Assembly (NCBI GenBank): GCA_022508605.1
Contig: JAFLUX010000008.1
Coordinates: 1-58,553, forward strand
Length of the DNA stretch: 58,553 bases
Direction of reading: 5' to 3'
Source of the DNA: Bacteroidales bacterium
Lineage (GTDB): Bacteria > Bacteroidota > Bacteroidia > Bacteroidales > UBA932
Shown one piece after another: positions 8,606 through 18,197 of this stretch. The position numbers were made by a program, and so were the translations under genes. A model generated the notes under the pieces. The model was given only the letters and a program-made list of their open reading frames with translations, ran no database searches and was not told the DNA's origin. How positions within the stretch are numbered: position 1 is the stretch's first letter; each line of letters begins with the position of its first letter.

Positions 8606-9201
8606 CTGTCTTTGGTCACCATGCTATGATTGCCATATACGACGGTATTGTCGGGAAGGTCCCTTACGACCACGCCGCCTGCGCCTACTATGCAGTTCTT
8701 CCCTATCCTCACTCCGGACAGCACTACCGCGCCTGCGCCTATCAAGGACATTTCTCCGACCTTAATGTCGCCGCACAATGTAGCATGCGGAGAGATATGC
8801 ACGAAATCGCCGACTTCGCACTCATGGTCTACCGACGCACAGGTGTTTATGATGCAGTGCCGCCCTATCTTCGCATGGGCCTGCACTATGGCGCCCGCCA
8901 TTACGACGGTGCCCTCAGCTATAGCCGCAGAGGGAGAAATTACGGCCGTCGGATGTATCGCAGTGGCATACTCGGCATTCAGACGCTCCACCACTTTGCG
9001 GCGAATTTCATTGTCTCCCACGCTGACTATCATTTTTCCTGCCGGACGGCAGTCTTCAAGCCTCAGCACTTTCAGGTCATCCTTCTCGGCAGTCCGCGGG
9101 CTGTCGTCATAATAGCAGTCCACCTCATTGCCCATGGCCGTTATTACCTCCCTTACGACCCTGCCGTGTCCTCCGGCCCCGAAAAGACTAATTGTTTCCA
9201 T
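8602..9201 (-). CDS. PglD/NeuD-type sugar O/N-acetyltransferase
   Basis: 199 aa. The N-terminal Rossmann-like part (ISLFGAGGHGRVVREVITAMG, residues 4-24) binds the nucleotide-sugar in PglD. The C-terminal part is a left-handed beta-helix of hexapeptide repeats (VVMAGAIVQAHAKIGRHCII, then VGEMSLIGAGAVVLSGVRIG). In PglD the catalytic base is His in a GxHxHE-like context; here the corresponding segment is CASVDHECEVG. It overlaps the PglC-like gene by 14 nt. PglC/PglD neighbours usually make and transfer a bacillosamine-type sugar phosphate, but the dehydratase and aminotransferase (PglF, PglE) are not in the window, so the actual acceptor could differ. Confidence 0.9.
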   Translation of the reverse strand: METISLFGAGGHGRVVREVITAMGNEVDCYYDDSPRTAEKDDLKVLRLEDCRPAGKMIVSVGDNEIRRKVVERLNAEYATAIHPTAVISPSAAIAEGTVVMAGAIVQAHAKIGRHCIINTCASVDHECEVGDFVHISPHATLCGDIKVGEMSLIGAGAVVLSGVRIGKNCIVGAGGVVVRDLPDNTVVYGNHSMVTKDR

Positions 9202-9793
9202 TGAAAAGCTCCACTGTGGTTTTACCTTGTTGCGTTATGCCTTCTTTTTTGATGACTTTCAAAATGGTGAGGAGCATGATACGGCAATCGGTCACAAATG
9301 ACAGATGCTCCACATACCAAACATCCAGCTCCAGTTTCTCTTTCCATGATATGGCGTTTCTGCCGTGGCACTGCGCCCACCCGGTAATGCCCGGAAGGAC
9401 CTCGTGCCGGCGTGCCTGCCTGGCGGAATACAGGGGAAGATACTGCACCAGCAGCGGCCTCGGCCCCACGAGGGACATATTGCCGTTGAGCACATTCACG
9501 AGCTGAGGAAGTTCATCCAGCGACGTGGACCTGAGGAAACGGCCGAATCCGGTCAGCCGCGCATCGTCAGGAAGCAGCCGGCCGTCGCCGTCCCGCTCAT
9601 CCGTCATGGTCTTGAACTTGATGATGCGGAATATTCTGCCGCCTTTCCCGGCCCTTTCCTGAAGAAAGAACGCGCTGCCCCTGTTCCGTATGCTCAGATA
9701 TATTGTCACAAAGAGTATGACAGGCGAGAACAGCACCAGTCCGGCAAGCGCGCCGAATATGTCGAACAGGCGTTTGAAAAAGTTTCTATACAT
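9188..9793 (-). CDS. PglC-type initiating phosphoglycosyl transferase
   Basis: 201 aa: one N-terminal membrane hairpin (FDIFGALAGLVLFSPVILFVTIYL) followed by the bacterial sugar-transferase domain. Conserved motifs are visible: FFLQERAGKGGRIFRIIKFKTM, STSLDELPQLVNVLNG, MSLVGPRP and PGITGWAQ. The Asp-Glu pair in SLDELPQ is the catalytic dyad of this class. It transfers a sugar-1-phosphate from a UDP-sugar to undecaprenyl phosphate and so starts the repeat unit. It is short (no WbaP/WcaJ N-terminal membrane bundle), which is the PglC architecture. ATG 9793 is used; the frame upstream begins only with TTG. Confidence 0.93.
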   Translation of the reverse strand: MYRNFFKRLFDIFGALAGLVLFSPVILFVTIYLSIRNRGSAFFLQERAGKGGRIFRIIKFKTMTDERDGDGRLLPDDARLTGFGRFLRSTSLDELPQLVNVLNGNMSLVGPRPLLVQYLPLYSARQARRHEVLPGITGWAQCHGRNAISWKEKLELDVWYVEHLSFVTDCRIMLLTILKVIKKEGITQQGKTTVELFNGNN

Positions 9794-9802
9794 TGGAATC
9801 AA

Positions 9803-10900
9803 TTACCATACGAACACTTGCATAAATAAGGTGAAGCTGCAATAGGCCGCCAGTATCAGGCCTGTCTTGCGCTCCTGATCTTCCCAGACGGGCAGGTTTA
9901 TCAGAGGATACGCGATGACGAGCGGGTACATGAACCAGGACAGATAGGCGAAGCGGTTGCTGAATGCCGCCCTGATTACTATGACCCAGAAGGCGTTGCA
10001 GAGGCAGTAGGCCGTGCACAAGGCACGATACCAGTCATCCCTTATCGCCTTTTTCACGCACACGTACCAGCCCATAAGTACCGGCAGAGAGCTGTATAGC
10101 AGAAAATCCCAGCGGAAACCGGTCCTTGAGAATGAGTCGGCATATTCAGACGTGAGATAGCTGGACATGCGTTCATCGAAGCCGAGCATGGCAAAGAAGC
10201 CCGAAAAGGCGCCTCCGGCCACAAGGGAGACGAGGATAGACGCCCCCCAGATGCCGATAGCGTATCTGTAGTCCTTGATTGCGTAGCGTCCGGCCAGCAT
10301 CGCGGCGACAGGGAGTATGGTACTCCGGTGTATTCCGAACGACAGCAGGCTGAACAGTATGGCCGGCAGATATTTGTCGTCGAAGAAATAGCTCATGGCG
10401 ACGAGTACTATATGACATGCCAGGCCATTTCGCAGGCCGTTCACTCCGAATGTAAAGAACATCAGGGAGGTAAAGGCGAATAGCATTCCGAGCAAGGGAT
10501 TGGACGGCATGAAGCGCTTCACTGCCCACAAAAGAGACAGGACATATCCGGCCTCGACAATGGTAAAAAAGCCGTTTATGCTGATACCGGCCCTTTTGCA
10601 CGTGACCATTAGAAGAGACCATATCCACTCCGCATTCCAGTTCATCGACACGCTCCGGTTTGCGGCATCCATCGCCATATACTCAAGGGCATAGTTTACG
10701 GTATCGCCGAAAGCCCGTCCGCTGACAGGGCGCCCTCCCAGCCAAAACACAAGAATAAGGCTGGTAATCAACGAAACCGCCATGCTGAATCTCTGCCGGC
10801 CAAGGCCCGACGACGAAGAAGACGTATACCAGGCGGCATACAAATAAGTCGCGATACCGGTGACGGCGAGGAAAAGCGGTTGATATAGTTCTGGAGCCAT
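9803..10900 (-). CDS. EpsG-family polysaccharide polymerase
   Basis: 365 aa, an integral membrane protein with roughly ten hydrophobic segments. FGDTVNYALEYM and the FGVNGLRNGLACHIVLVAMSYFF segment fit the EpsG family (Wzy-like polymerases). The small cytoplasmic loop with arginine and the periplasmic loops match this class, though Wzy-type proteins share little sequence. It would polymerise lipid-linked repeat units in the periplasm, which conflicts with export of finished chains by Wzm/Wzt. It sits between the GT32 gene (9-nt gap) and the PglC-like gene. Confidence 0.8.
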   Translation of the reverse strand: MAPELYQPLFLAVTGIATYLYAAWYTSSSSSGLGRQRFSMAVSLITSLILVFWLGGRPVSGRAFGDTVNYALEYMAMDAANRSVSMNWNAEWIWSLLMVTCKRAGISINGFFTIVEAGYVLSLLWAVKRFMPSNPLLGMLFAFTSLMFFTFGVNGLRNGLACHIVLVAMSYFFDDKYLPAILFSLLSFGIHRSTILPVAAMLAGRYAIKDYRYAIGIWGASILVSLVAGGAFSGFFAMLGFDERMSSYLTSEYADSFSRTGFRWDFLLYSSLPVLMGWYVCVKKAIRDDWYRALCTAYCLCNAFWVIVIRAAFSNRFAYLSWFMYPLVIAYPLINLPVWEDQERKTGLILAAYCSFTLFMQVFVW

Positions 10901-10909
10901 CGGGAAAAA

Positions 10910-11653
10910 TCAGTGCCTTATTATTTTTTTCAGGCCCTGAAGGCCGTAAATTCCGAAAATGCGGTGCAGGCGTCGTGTTATCCATATCCGCACAGGGCCA
11001 TAATTCTCAATCCAGGTCTTGGAATAAAAGTGTATGCTGCGGGTATTGTCCGTGATGCCCAGCCTCCCCGTAGCATCGTCGAGAGGATTGAAATAATCGT
11101 TGGGATAGACAATTACGCCTGCCAGTCTCTGCACCCTATCCTCCTCGGCGAATCCATGTCCTTTCAGGACATCGGTCGTGTGTTTCACAACGGTTCCCGG
11201 CAGGCGCTCTCCGCGCTCATCGACAAAACGCAGGGACGAATAGTGGTCGAGAACGTCTTTGTACAGCTCCATTCCTGGCACTGCCGCCAAACCCAGCCCC
11301 GGATTGACCCCCACACTCTCGACTCCCCGCTCTATTCCCATAAAAGGGCCGGCGGACAGCACATCGTCCATGCTCTTTATTACTTGCACGTCTGTGTCGA
11401 AATACAATCCTCCGTAGTTATACAGAATCCAGAAACGGGCATAATCGCTCACGAAGGCCCACTGCCTGCGTTCGGCAGCCTCTCTTGTGTATTGCACGGC
11501 ATTAACGTCGAAGTTCGATTCATTCCACTCGCGGATTTCATAGTCCGGAAAGAACTGCCGCCATGAACCGATGCACCGGCGTGCGGACTTCGGCAGCGGC
11601 GCCGAGCCGAACCAGCAATAATGGATTATCTTTGGTATCTGCGTTCCCTGCAT
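10910..11653 (-). CDS. GT32-type glycosyltransferase with DXD motif
   Basis: 247 aa. PKIIHYCWFGSAPLPKSARRCIGSW at the N-terminus and AFVSDYARFWILYNYGGLYFDTDVQV (residues 67-92) are the signature of the Gly_transf_sug / GT32 family; DTD is the metal-binding DXD. The C-terminal part contains HFYSKTWI. It would add one hexose residue to the capsule repeat. Separated by 6 nt from the upstream GT4 gene. Substrate cannot be told from sequence. Confidence 0.9.
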   Translation of the reverse strand: MQGTQIPKIIHYCWFGSAPLPKSARRCIGSWRQFFPDYEIREWNESNFDVNAVQYTREAAERRQWAFVSDYARFWILYNYGGLYFDTDVQVIKSMDDVLSAGPFMGIERGVESVGVNPGLGLAAVPGMELYKDVLDHYSSLRFVDERGERLPGTVVKHTTDVLKGHGFAEEDRVQRLAGVIVYPNDYFNPLDDATGRLGITDNTRSIHFYSKTWIENYGPVRIWITRRLHRIFGIYGLQGLKKIIRH

Positions 11654-11659
11654 AATCTG

Positions 11660-12868
11660 CTAATCTGCTCTTTTTATAAGTGCATAAATCTTATCAATCT
11701 CGCCCTCATTACCATAATCGCACCTTGCGATATTGCCGGCCAAGTCGTCCCTGAGGGCAGTGTTTCTCAGCACTTCGCAGACCGCCTCCGCGCAGGCATC
11801 GGTCGCCATAGGGACTATCACGCCGTCTACACCGTCACGGACTTGGGATGCCGCAGTGGGATAGGCGGTGACTATTACCGGCTTTCCCAGAATCTGGGCC
11901 TCGCGCACGCATACGGATTTGCCCTCATAGCGCGATGGCTGCACATACCAGTCGCAGGATGCAACGTAGGGGTAAGGATTCTCCTTTTTGCCGAGCAGAA
12001 TTACCGCATCTTCCACGCCCTCCCGCGATATTGCCGCCCTGATATGGCCGTCACTCCCTCCATAGCCTATGATATACCACTTAAGTGCGATTCCGCGCTC
12101 CCTGAGGCGGCGGCAAATCGAAGGGATGTCTTCGAGGCGCTTGGGATAGGAATAGCGGCCTATGGTCAGAAGAATCGCTCCCCCTTCCAGGGGCGGCATA
12201 TCGTCCGGACGAGGTCCCGCCGCGCGACTGCGTATGAATGCCGGAGACAGTATGTTCTCAATCACGACTGTCTTCTCTCTCAGAGATGGGAAGACCTGAC
12301 AGAAACAGCGCGTCACATCGTCAGAAATGCTCGCTATATAGTCATATCCGCTCCACACAGGCAGTTCCAATGCGGCATCGACGTCTATACGCGAGTAGTC
12401 GGTGTGAATCCAGCATATTTTCTTCTTCGCACGCACCTTGTCCAGCACGATGTCATGCGGCGCAACGAACGAGACGGCAAGGTCATACTCCCCGAGGCGG
12501 GCAAGCGAAGGAAGCACCCTTGTCACATATTTGCCCACATATCCGAAAATCGCGCTGCCGTCCGAGGGCCGTTTTCTCATGGCGTAGAGCCTGAAACGCA
12601 GCTTCGCCCAAAGGCGGGCCGCCGCCACGCGCAGGCATCCTGCCTTTACCGCCTCGGCAACAGGCCTCTCAATCATCGTATATTCCTTGCACTCGGGCAA
12701 CACTTTCACCCACTGCGGAATGTATTTCATCATCTCGCCCCTGTGGTCGTTCAGGAAGAGCTCCACCTCCACCCTCTCCGGGTCCAGGGCCTGCAGGAGA
12801 CCTATCAGCGAGCTTTCCGCGCCGCCGATTTCCAGATAATGGATGTTGATGAATATACGGGGCCGCAT
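11660..12868 (-). CDS. GT4 glycosyltransferase
   Basis: 402 aa, GT-B fold. N-terminal RIFINIHYLEIGGAESSLIGLLQAL is the glycine-rich acceptor-side strand; KKICWIHTDYSRI and TIGRYSYPKRLEDI mark the interdomain region, and YVQPSRYEGKSVCVREAQILGKPVIVT holds the EX7E motif (Glu, seven residues, Glu) that binds the donor nucleotide-sugar. Retaining enzyme, probably cytoplasmic side of the inner membrane. It lies between the pyruvyltransferase and the GT32 gene with 6-nt gaps, part of one transcription unit. A large antisense frame across it is a shadow. Confidence 0.9.
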   Translation of the reverse strand: MRPRIFINIHYLEIGGAESSLIGLLQALDPERVEVELFLNDHRGEMMKYIPQWVKVLPECKEYTMIERPVAEAVKAGCLRVAAARLWAKLRFRLYAMRKRPSDGSAIFGYVGKYVTRVLPSLARLGEYDLAVSFVAPHDIVLDKVRAKKKICWIHTDYSRIDVDAALELPVWSGYDYIASISDDVTRCFCQVFPSLREKTVVIENILSPAFIRSRAAGPRPDDMPPLEGGAILLTIGRYSYPKRLEDIPSICRRLRERGIALKWYIIGYGGSDGHIRAAISREGVEDAVILLGKKENPYPYVASCDWYVQPSRYEGKSVCVREAQILGKPVIVTAYPTAASQVRDGVDGVIVPMATDACAEAVCEVLRNTALRDDLAGNIARCDYGNEGEIDKIYALIKRAD

Positions 12869-12874
12869 AACGAG

Positions 12875-13978
12875 CTACGAAAAATCCTTGTCTTTCAAGG
12901 CTTTGTCCAAAAACAGCCTGGACTTGGCAATCTGATCGTTCAGGATGGAGTCAACAGAATCGTATGAAACATGCTCCCTCAGCTGCTCATCGCTTGTCTC
13001 GCAATCAGCGGCACGGCGGCCGAGGCCAACGCTCCGAAGCAGAGCGTGCATCCTGTCGTTAAGGCCGTCCGCCCTGTCTATTACGAAGAAATCACGATGG
13101 TATATCATCGCGAACACAGTCCCATGGAATGAATTGCTTACGACGCAGAGCGAATTTCGTACAAGCGCGACGAACTCGTCCGGTGCGGAGCGCGTAAAAT
13201 TCCTGTCGGCATAGGCAAGGCGGCGGGACCCTATCGAATATATCCTGCACCCGTAAAATCCTGAGAGCCGCTTCGCTACGCTTTCGAGCGTCCTGCATCC
13301 CATGATGTCATATACGAGAATGTATCGTTCAGAAGCGCATGTGTCTCCGATTAATCCATCCCACTCTTTCGCGGACAACAGGAGTACCGGATCCACGGTC
13401 ACTTGGCCCTCATACCCCAACGAATTCAGGATTTCCAAGCCGGATTCTTCCCTTACCGAAATTGTGTCGAAGCGGGCAAGATGCTGTTCGACAAACACCT
13501 CGCTGCCCGGGCGCAATGAAGTCAGCGCAAAACTTGCAGCATAACTTATACGCTTCACGCTATCATCACCGAAGTCAAGGTAGTAGGCCGCATCCGTGCC
13601 GTTTCTGAAAGTGGTGTTCCAAATCTGGTCGCTGCCTGCAACGTAGACATCCGCAGGCGGCGGGGCTGCCCGCAAATCTGAAATGTCCGCATAGATTTTT
13701 GACGTGCGTGCCAAATACTTTCGGGAGAACTCCTCAAAGCAGGCATGCCGCCGCACGTTGTCCACCCTTTGCCTGAAACGGAGAAAAAATTTCGCCCATT
13801 CCTTCACGGAGCCGCCGGGCCAGTACCAGATTTTCTCCCGAAAACTCATATAGCATGGCCTGTAGTCTATAATCTCGACCGCATGTCCCTGTCCGGCCAA
13901 ATAGCGCAGAAGCGCATACGCCTGCAGGCGTGCTCCATAATTCAATGCGTTATGACAGGTTATCGTACAGACCCTCAT
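12875..13978 (-). CDS. Polysaccharide pyruvyl transferase family protein
   Basis: 367 aa. The start CTITCHNALNYGARLQAYALLRYL followed by EIIDYRPCYMSF is typical of the PS_pyruv_trans family, as are DVYVAGSDQIWN, ISYAASFA, FDTISVREESGL and the late SNSFHGTVFAMIYHRDFFVI motif that holds the catalytic His region. Such enzymes add a pyruvate ketal from phosphoenolpyruvate to a sugar of the repeat, giving acidic capsule. ATG 13978 overlaps the upstream stop codon by one nucleotide (TGATG); the preceding GTG codon in the frame is less likely. It follows a GT4 gene directly. Confidence 0.92.
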   Translation of the reverse strand: MRVCTITCHNALNYGARLQAYALLRYLAGQGHAVEIIDYRPCYMSFREKIWYWPGGSVKEWAKFFLRFRQRVDNVRRHACFEEFSRKYLARTSKIYADISDLRAAPPPADVYVAGSDQIWNTTFRNGTDAAYYLDFGDDSVKRISYAASFALTSLRPGSEVFVEQHLARFDTISVREESGLEILNSLGYEGQVTVDPVLLLSAKEWDGLIGDTCASERYILVYDIMGCRTLESVAKRLSGFYGCRIYSIGSRRLAYADRNFTRSAPDEFVALVRNSLCVVSNSFHGTVFAMIYHRDFFVIDRADGLNDRMHALLRSVGLGRRAADCETSDEQLREHVSYDSVDSILNDQIAKSRLFLDKALKDKDFS

Positions 13979-15138
13979 CACGACAAAAGCATCTCGTTGA
14001 ACTTCGCCGATTCGGTCTCGGCAGTCCTGTCTTCATCACGGCGCGTCGCATCAATAAGCCGCTGGCGCAACTCGGGGCTGCAGGCCAGCCGAAGGATTTT
14101 TTCCGCGAGACTCTCCGGGGTCATTTCCGCAATCAGGCCATTCTCTCCATCCCGTATCTTGTCGTAAACCACGTCGAAGTTCGTGCTAACCACCGGCCGG
14201 TGCAATATACGGGCTTCACAAAGTGCAAGGCAATATCCTTCGAAAGACGATGTCTGGACATACATGTCGCATTGCGCCATGTACGGATAGGGATTAGGCT
14301 GCATACCGAGCAAGACCACATGCTCCCCCAGGCCATAAGTCTCTATAAGCCTCTCTATCATCTTGCGTTGTGAGCCGTCCCCGATAAAATACCAGCGGAA
14401 AGACAGTCCGGAATCTCTGAGGCGCTTTGCTGTTTCGACCGCCAGAGTATAATTCTTGGGCGCTTCTATCCTTCCCGTAGTGACGATGCGCAGGGCCCCG
14501 GCCGGAATCTCATCCTCGAATCCTCCCTCCGCAGCCATCCGGCGTATGAGGGTGGAATTCATTATATCGTATATGGCTGTCAACTTTGACGAATCCACAT
14601 ACGATGACGCTTCAAGCATCTTGCGCAAAATCTCGGAATCAGCCGCAACGATGTCGAAGCAATCATAAAACGGCCTGTTGAAAGACTCCGAATAGCCCGC
14701 TTGCTTCAAGTCGCTGTTCACCACGGCACACTTCCTGGCCGCCTTCACTTTCTCGGCCACATAATACGTCGGAAGCCCCTGATGATATGCCACGGCAACG
14801 TCATAAGTATCTTCAAGCGGCATCATAGATGACCTCATCGCTGTCCAGAACTGCTCGGAACCATGGCGCTGCCGCGGCAGAATCCGGCGTATTGCCAGAC
14901 TAAATGACAAGCACAGTCCGGAAAAAAGCGACCGTAATTTACTGATCCCCTCCGGATGCGGCAAGGAGATAAACCGCACATGCTCAGGGACATATTGCTC
15001 AAAGACGCCGCCGCGGCTGACAATGAGCAAATCAATGTCCAGCCGCTCATGGTCCAGAAGAGGCAAAAGCGAAACAAGGCTTTTTTCTGCACCGCCGCAG
15101 CCTAAAGAATCAATTACGAACAGAACCCTCCGTTTCAT
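13978..15138 (-). CDS. GT4 glycosyltransferase
   Basis: 386 aa from MKRRVLFVIDSLGCGGAEKSLVSLLP. The SLGCGGAEKS loop is the standard N-terminal GT-B motif; VTTGRIEAPKNYTLAVETAK starts the donor domain and YVQTSSFEGYCLALCEARILHRPVV contains the EX7E donor site. An upstream ATG in frame (15147, MFI) is also possible. It overlaps the next gene by one nucleotide. It resembles the GT4 at 11660-12868 in overall pattern (both call the acceptor region GGAE..SL), suggesting related substrates or an old duplication. Confidence 0.9.
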   Translation of the reverse strand: MKRRVLFVIDSLGCGGAEKSLVSLLPLLDHERLDIDLLIVSRGGVFEQYVPEHVRFISLPHPEGISKLRSLFSGLCLSFSLAIRRILPRQRHGSEQFWTAMRSSMMPLEDTYDVAVAYHQGLPTYYVAEKVKAARKCAVVNSDLKQAGYSESFNRPFYDCFDIVAADSEILRKMLEASSYVDSSKLTAIYDIMNSTLIRRMAAEGGFEDEIPAGALRIVTTGRIEAPKNYTLAVETAKRLRDSGLSFRWYFIGDGSQRKMIERLIETYGLGEHVVLLGMQPNPYPYMAQCDMYVQTSSFEGYCLALCEARILHRPVVSTNFDVVYDKIRDGENGLIAEMTPESLAEKILRLACSPELRQRLIDATRRDEDRTAETESAKFNEMLLS

Positions 15139-15169
15139 TATAAACATTCAAGCGAACAGTGAATCCATT

Positions 15170-16303
15170 TCAAGCCCCGAGAATCTCCCTATAGTATTCC
15201 TTGATGCAATATCTGACATAACTCTGTTCGAAACGCTCGGCAATAATGCCTCTCGCCCTCTTGCCCATTCCGAAAAGTTTGTCCTTGAATCCGTACATAT
15301 TCTTCATAGCCTCGTACAGAAGCCTGCAATCCTTCGGCGGCACAATCATGCCGTTCACGCCTTCGGATATTATCTCGTTGGACCCGTTTATGTCGGTGAC
15401 GATGGCGGGGAGTCCCATAGCTCCTGCTTCCAAGACCACATTAGGGAAGCCCTCCCTGTAACTCGGCAACACCAATACGTCGGAGGCCACCAGCCAAGGA
15501 CGGACATCAGCCTGATAGCCCACATACTCTATAGCCGGATTGCGGCTTATCTCATCTTCCGTCTCCGGCTTAAGCGGATCGGTCTCCGCTTCCCAGCCTA
15601 TCAGCAGCAGTCTGGTGTCGGCACACTCCTGATTCAGGATGCGGAATGCCTCCACAAGTTCGTTCACCCCTTTGTCGCCGACCATGCGCCCGATGAAAAC
15701 GAAAGTAAATATTCCGTCCTTTTTCAGGGGTTCCGCCGCTGCACAGACCCCGGGGTCGTCCGGATTGTAATATTTCAAATCCACTCCCCTGAGATTGCCG
15801 TAGCCGAGGACCCGCAAAGGCTTTCGCGTGATGTGATAGCGCTGCAAGTCCGACTTCACCCCATTCCCTTCGGGAATTATGTGGGTGGCGAAAAGGCAGG
15901 TCAATCTGTCAGTAGTTGCCAGAATCAGGCGCCTCAATCCAGTCGCCGTGGGAAAGACAAGTCCTGTAAAGGTATGCACCCTTACAGGAACTCTTGTCAT
16001 CCAGGCTGCCATCATAGACAGCAATCCGGCTTTCGGCGTGATGGAATGCACCATCTGGGGCCGCTCCATCCTGAAGACCTTTATGAGTCGGCGCAGGCTT
16101 TTGAAGTCTCTCAGCGGCGTGATATACCTGTACATCTTCACCGCATGGGTCCTGACGCCCTCACGCATCCGAATCGCCTCCAAGTCTTTTCCCGGAGAAC
16201 TTACCGCTACGACTTCGTATCCGCTTCTCTTGAGGTTTTTAAGCCATCCCCGGCAAAAAACATTGAGGGAAAGCGGGATTGTGGAAGTCAGCAGGATTTT
16301 CAT
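15170..16303 (-). CDS. GT4 glycosyltransferase, PglA/CapM-like
   Basis: 377 aa. MKILLTSTIPLSLNVFCRGWLKNL and VHSITPKAGLLSMMAAWMTRVPVRVHTFTGLVF are the pattern of the PglA/CapM branch of GT4, which usually transfers the second sugar onto an undecaprenyl-PP-linked first sugar. EX7E is present in LPSYREGFPNVVLEAGAMGLPAIVT. It begins one nucleotide after the stop codon of the outer-membrane protein gene at 16305, so those two genes are read together. Because it follows the two non-capsule genes, it would be the first transferase downstream of the internal -7 box at 19121. Confidence 0.9.
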   Translation of the reverse strand: MKILLTSTIPLSLNVFCRGWLKNLKRSGYEVVAVSSPGKDLEAIRMREGVRTHAVKMYRYITPLRDFKSLRRLIKVFRMERPQMVHSITPKAGLLSMMAAWMTRVPVRVHTFTGLVFPTATGLRRLILATTDRLTCLFATHIIPEGNGVKSDLQRYHITRKPLRVLGYGNLRGVDLKYYNPDDPGVCAAAEPLKKDGIFTFVFIGRMVGDKGVNELVEAFRILNQECADTRLLLIGWEAETDPLKPETEDEISRNPAIEYVGYQADVRPWLVASDVLVLPSYREGFPNVVLEAGAMGLPAIVTDINGSNEIISEGVNGMIVPPKDCRLLYEAMKNMYGFKDKLFGMGKRARGIIAERFEQSYVRYCIKEYYREILGA

Positions 16304-16304
16304 G

Positions 16305-18170
16305 CTATCGCTTCATATAGTGTATCCTTACCTTCACTCCACGGTTAAGTTTTGCATTGAGGCCGCGGGTACTTTCATCATTGACGGTATTCACTACGTT
16401 GTTGCCCGTGCCTATGAAAGTCTGTGTAAGGGCATCTTTGAGGTTTTCGTTCTGCTGCAGCCACATGACCACGGAGCTTGTACGGTTGACGGAAAGGGCG
16501 TTGTTTCTCTCCTCTCCGATTCGCGTTGCATTCGCCCCCGAGTAGTTGTCCTGGCTGGTGGCCATGCCCTCAAGCTGTATAAAGGAGATGATGCCGTTTT
16601 CGAACACATCCTTGATACGGCTGACGGTCGTGGAATCGGCGAAGTTGGAGATATAGCCCTCGTTGCCGTTGACAGCGGCATACACATCGGCGAAGCTCAC
16701 GAGTTCATCGTCGCTGTCGAGTTTCATATTGTCGCGGATAATCTGCAGACCGCTGTGGGCATTGAGACCGTACGTGTTGGACTCTGCATAGTTGGCGTCG
16801 CTCAGGAGCTGCTGGCCGAGGGTGGCATCATCAATACGATACTGCCAGGTATGGCGGCCGTCGTAAATGGGAGCGTAGTAGAAGCCTTCTTTCTCATAGA
16901 ATGCGTTCATGTCGCCGGCCGCGAGGCTCAGGGACATTGGAACGGTGGCCTCCATCTCGTATCCGCGGGGGACATCCAGCGCGAATGTCAGGTCAGTAGC
17001 CATCTCCGTGGGGATATCCGATATTTTCAGGCCGTTGAGGGATGCGCCGGTATGAAGCTTTTCAGAGGCGGCAGAAGTGTCGTCGTAACGCTTCTGGGTG
17101 TAGAGGCCTCCTGCAAGGTAGTCGATGGAGTTGACATCGGCACCCGCCACGATAGGGGCATCGTTGCGTCCTGAATAGTTGTTGGGGTAGAACACATAGA
17201 AAGTAATCGTGCCCTGCTGTATCTCGGCGGGAGCCACAACCTCTTTCTGCTTGACGACAAGCACGCTGCGCTCGCTGTAGTCACGCTGATAGACCTTGGT
17301 CGCTCCATGGCCCCAGCCGTTGTCGCGCTGCTTTCCGAGGTAGAAAGTGAAACCTATCGCGGCACCCAGGTTGCAATCGATTTTGTGCGCAGCATAATCC
17401 CCCTGTCCATACTCCAGGTCGAAGTTGGTCTGATAGAATATGCCCCTGAGCTTGAAGTCGAGAGAGAAACGCTTTGCGCGTGTGAAGAAACGACTGTACT
17501 GAAGTTCAGTGTGGGCGCTCAGTTCATTGTCCGACCCGTGGCTGTTTGCATATCCCATGTGATGCACGAGACCGATACCGCTGGTGAACATGAACTGATT
17601 CATCATCTTGGAATTATTGATTCCCTCATATCCCATGAACAGGCGGGAGAGGTTGAAAATCACGCTTCCGTGTACATCCCACCAGTTGGTGCGCATCAAG
17701 CGGTATTCGGCACCGGCATCGTTGGTAAGGATATCTCCGTATCCGTAGTGACCGCTTTTATATCCGGTATATCCGCGCGAATCGGAATACGCACCCTCCA
17801 GTTTGATACCTACGCCAGGCGTGAACCACTTGGCGATACCAAGGGTGAAATCAGGCGAGAGAGTACCTTTGAAAGGGCCATAATTGGAATAGTCGCCCCT
17901 GAAGGTATGCCCGCCCAAAGTGCCGAATACGAACCAGTTCTTGTTGAATTTGTTTTGGACGACCCTCGTAGGGTCGATAATGGAATCGCGCGCGGTAATA
18001 ATCGTGGTCGGGGCCGCGTACTCAGTGGTATCCCTGTATATCTCAATAAATTCCGACAGGTCAATCTTCTCCTTCTGAGGGTTCTGGGCGAATGTCGGCA
18101 AAAAGACGACGGCCGCGACAAGGGCAGACAGCGCCCTGAGCGCTCTTGTACGATACGGATTCTGTTTCAT
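16305..18170 (-). CDS. Outer-membrane barrel protein with OmpA-like C-terminus
   Basis: 621 aa with a Sec signal peptide ending near FAQ-NPQ. An N-terminal part (about residues 60-300) has alternating strands of a beta-barrel. A middle part contains an extracytoplasmic domain, and a C-terminal part near residues 560-600 contains ALSVNRTSSVVMWLQQ, which resembles the OmpA-type peptidoglycan-binding pattern N..LS..R...V. The function is not known. It lies with the DUF5683-like gene (18198-19079) inside a run of glycosyltransferase genes and is followed after 1 nt by one. It may be a surface partner of the polysaccharide or an unrelated passenger. Confidence 0.75.
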   Translation of the reverse strand: MKQNPYRTRALRALSALVAAVVFLPTFAQNPQKEKIDLSEFIEIYRDTTEYAAPTTIITARDSIIDPTRVVQNKFNKNWFVFGTLGGHTFRGDYSNYGPFKGTLSPDFTLGIAKWFTPGVGIKLEGAYSDSRGYTGYKSGHYGYGDILTNDAGAEYRLMRTNWWDVHGSVIFNLSRLFMGYEGINNSKMMNQFMFTSGIGLVHHMGYANSHGSDNELSAHTELQYSRFFTRAKRFSLDFKLRGIFYQTNFDLEYGQGDYAAHKIDCNLGAAIGFTFYLGKQRDNGWGHGATKVYQRDYSERSVLVVKQKEVVAPAEIQQGTITFYVFYPNNYSGRNDAPIVAGADVNSIDYLAGGLYTQKRYDDTSAASEKLHTGASLNGLKISDIPTEMATDLTFALDVPRGYEMEATVPMSLSLAAGDMNAFYEKEGFYYAPIYDGRHTWQYRIDDATLGQQLLSDANYAESNTYGLNAHSGLQIIRDNMKLDSDDELVSFADVYAAVNGNEGYISNFADSTTVSRIKDVFENGIISFIQLEGMATSQDNYSGANATRIGEERNNALSVNRTSSVVMWLQQNENLKDALTQTFIGTGNNVVNTVNDESTRGLNAKLNRGVKVRIHYMKR

Positions 18171-18197
18171 CTTAAATATCTATGATTTTATTTATTT

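Noticed and set aside
11621..12967. 448-codon plus-strand frame opposite a GT4 gene
   Set aside because: The GT4 on the other strand has all expected motifs; the plus frame has none and crosses the boundaries of three minus-strand genes.
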